Of a stretch of DNA of 64,000 nucleotides, positions 63,413 through 64,000 are shown piece after piece; position 1 is the stretch's first letter; every line of letters begins with the position of its first letter. This DNA is from an uncultured Gammaproteobacteria bacterium (lineage in GTDB: Bacteria; Pseudomonadota; Gammaproteobacteria; PS1; Pseudothioglobaceae). The position numbers and the translations under genes were made by a program. The notes under the pieces are model-generated. The model saw only the letters and a program-made list of their open reading frames with translations, made no database searches and was not told the origin of the DNA. Location of the stretch: assembly GCA_902512305.1 (NCBI GenBank), contig CABXIU010000005.1, forward strand, positions 62,001-126,000. Direction: 5' to 3'.

Positions 63413-64000
63413 GTTTACTGAATGTTGTAGTTTGGGGTTTAGGCGGCCATGCTCAGAATCGAATCCTTCCGGCATTAGCTGCTATGGATCAGATTAAATT
63501 AGTTGGCGTTTGTTCCCGAAACTATCAGGTTGTTAACGCTTGTGCAAAAAAATGGAATTGCTATGGTTGGACTGATCATAAGCAAATGCTTAATTCAACT
63601 GAAGTGGATATTGTCTATATTGCCACACCAATTGGTATTCATTTCTCTATGGCTAAACAATCACTTGAAGCTGGGAAGCATGTTTGGTGTGAAAAGCCAT
63701 TAACATGCAGTTATATTGATACTCAGGAATTGGTTTCACTTGCAGAGAAGAGGGGTAAAGTTATAACTGAATCATTTATGTATCTTTTTCATCCTCAGTT
63801 TCAGAGGGTAAAAAAGTTTGTAAATGATAGTAAAGATTTACACTCTGTTATTTGTCGATTTGGTATTCCAACTATTGATAATCCCGGGTTTCGTAATAAC
63901 TCTGAGTTATGTGGCGGTGCTTTATGGGATGTAGCAACTTACACAATTTCTGCACTACTTTCCCTATTTTCTGATCAGCAGATAAAGTTGATTTTTTCTG
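63409..64000 (+). CDS. Gfo/Idh/MocA-family oxidoreductase (3' end outside window)
   Basis: The ATG at 63409 overlaps the acetyltransferase stop (ATGA), and the frame is open to the end of the window (about 197 residues visible). VVWGLGGHAQNRILPAL near the N-terminus binds NAD(P), CEKPLTCSYIDTQEL near residue 102 gives the active-site Lys, and GGALWDVATYTISAL near 177 is the GGxxxDxxxY segment of the family. Coupling to an acetyltransferase suggests a sugar oxidation/amination/acetylation pathway continuing downstream. Confidence 0.88.
   Translation, partial: MSLLNVVVWGLGGHAQNRILPALAAMDQIKLVGVCSRNYQVVNACAKKWNCYGWTDHKQMLNSTEVDIVYIATPIGIHFSMAKQSLEAGKHVWCEKPLTCSYIDTQELVSLAEKRGKVITESFMYLFHPQFQRVKKFVNDSKDLHSVICRFGIPTIDNPGFRNNSELCGGALWDVATYTISALLSLFSDQQIKLIFS

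Noticed and set aside
63503-63703. Plus-strand open frame of 66 codons near the window end
   Set aside because: The overlapping frame from 63409 encodes a clear Gfo/Idh oxidoreductase; this one is an out-of-frame shadow.
1-64000. CRISPR arrays, tRNA or rRNA genes
   Set aside because: No regularly spaced direct repeats and no tRNA- or rRNA-like segment were seen in any intergenic region.

Overview
This 64 kb window is one long surface-polysaccharide locus from a Gram-negative, AT-rich gammaproteobacterium. The evidence is a housekeeping edge (clpA, surE, glnS), a complete ADP-L-glycero-D-manno-heptose pathway with heptosyltransferases, and a canonical ops (RfaH-recognition) element. The AT-rich composition and the compact clpA-surE-glnS edge remind me of sulfur-oxidising SUP05/Thioglobus-type bacteria. 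That is a low-confidence guess, and no rRNA or other phylogenetic marker is present.

Layout. (1) 1-3850: the 3' part of clpA, then surE, and glnS on the minus strand. (2) 4001-20268: the LPS core region. It holds an FkbM methyltransferase, waaC, gmhB, a WaaE/KdtX-type glycosyltransferase, five GT9-family heptosyltransferase-like genes (including waaC, a waaQ type and waaF), GT4 glycosyltransferases, a small methyltransferase, an unassigned GT-A-like protein and a WaaL-like O-antigen ligase. A minus-strand operon hldD-hldE-gmhA closes it. (3) 20269-20512: a divergent control region with a promoter candidate and an ops element. (4) 20513-64000: the O-antigen-type cluster, all on the plus strand.

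The O-antigen cluster reads as cassettes. It starts with a MarR-type EPS regulator, ugd and a UDP-glucuronate 4-epimerase, and a PglK-type ABC flippase. A nonulosonic-acid cassette follows (pseB, pseF, an RmlD-like reductase, a NeuB-type synthase, GT2, a Gfo/Idh oxidoreductase, a DegT aminotransferase, an orphan GT-B-like protein). It ends in an amidination module in which two N-acetyl-sugar amidotransferases (PseA/WbuX type) flank one HisH/HisF pair. Next is a cassette of two methyltransferases, a flavoprotein, and an MDR dehydrogenase plus Gfo/Idh pair. Two large LIC12162/TIGR04326-type surface-carbohydrate proteins come next, then a CDP-glucose cassette (rfbG, cupin, rfbF), glycosyltransferase and methyltransferases, an AsnB-type amidotransferase, an EpsG-like polymerase and two GT4s. 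The last cassette is UDP-L-FucNAc/L-QuiNAc-type (fnlA-, fnlC- and RmlD/WbvR-like genes, a WbuB-like GT and a WbpL/WecA-like initiating transferase). A stand-alone GlmU acetyltransferase domain and a truncated Gfo/Idh gene end the window.

How it works together (inference): the last cassette would start the repeat unit on undecaprenyl phosphate, the middle cassettes supply unusual sugars (uronic acid, acetamidino-nonulosonate, CDP-deoxyhexose), the PglK-type ABC protein would flip the unit in place of a Wzx (none is seen), the EpsG-like protein polymerises, and the WaaL-like protein joins the chain to the heptose-containing core. Cassette borders carry decayed mobile and biosynthetic DNA: IS1595-family footprints near 24.97, 36.45 and 42.3 kb, and a broken kdsB-like cytidylyltransferase at 44.4-44.9 kb. 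No tRNA, rRNA, CRISPR array or intact transposase was seen. All calls come from reading the translations and motifs; no database search was possible.
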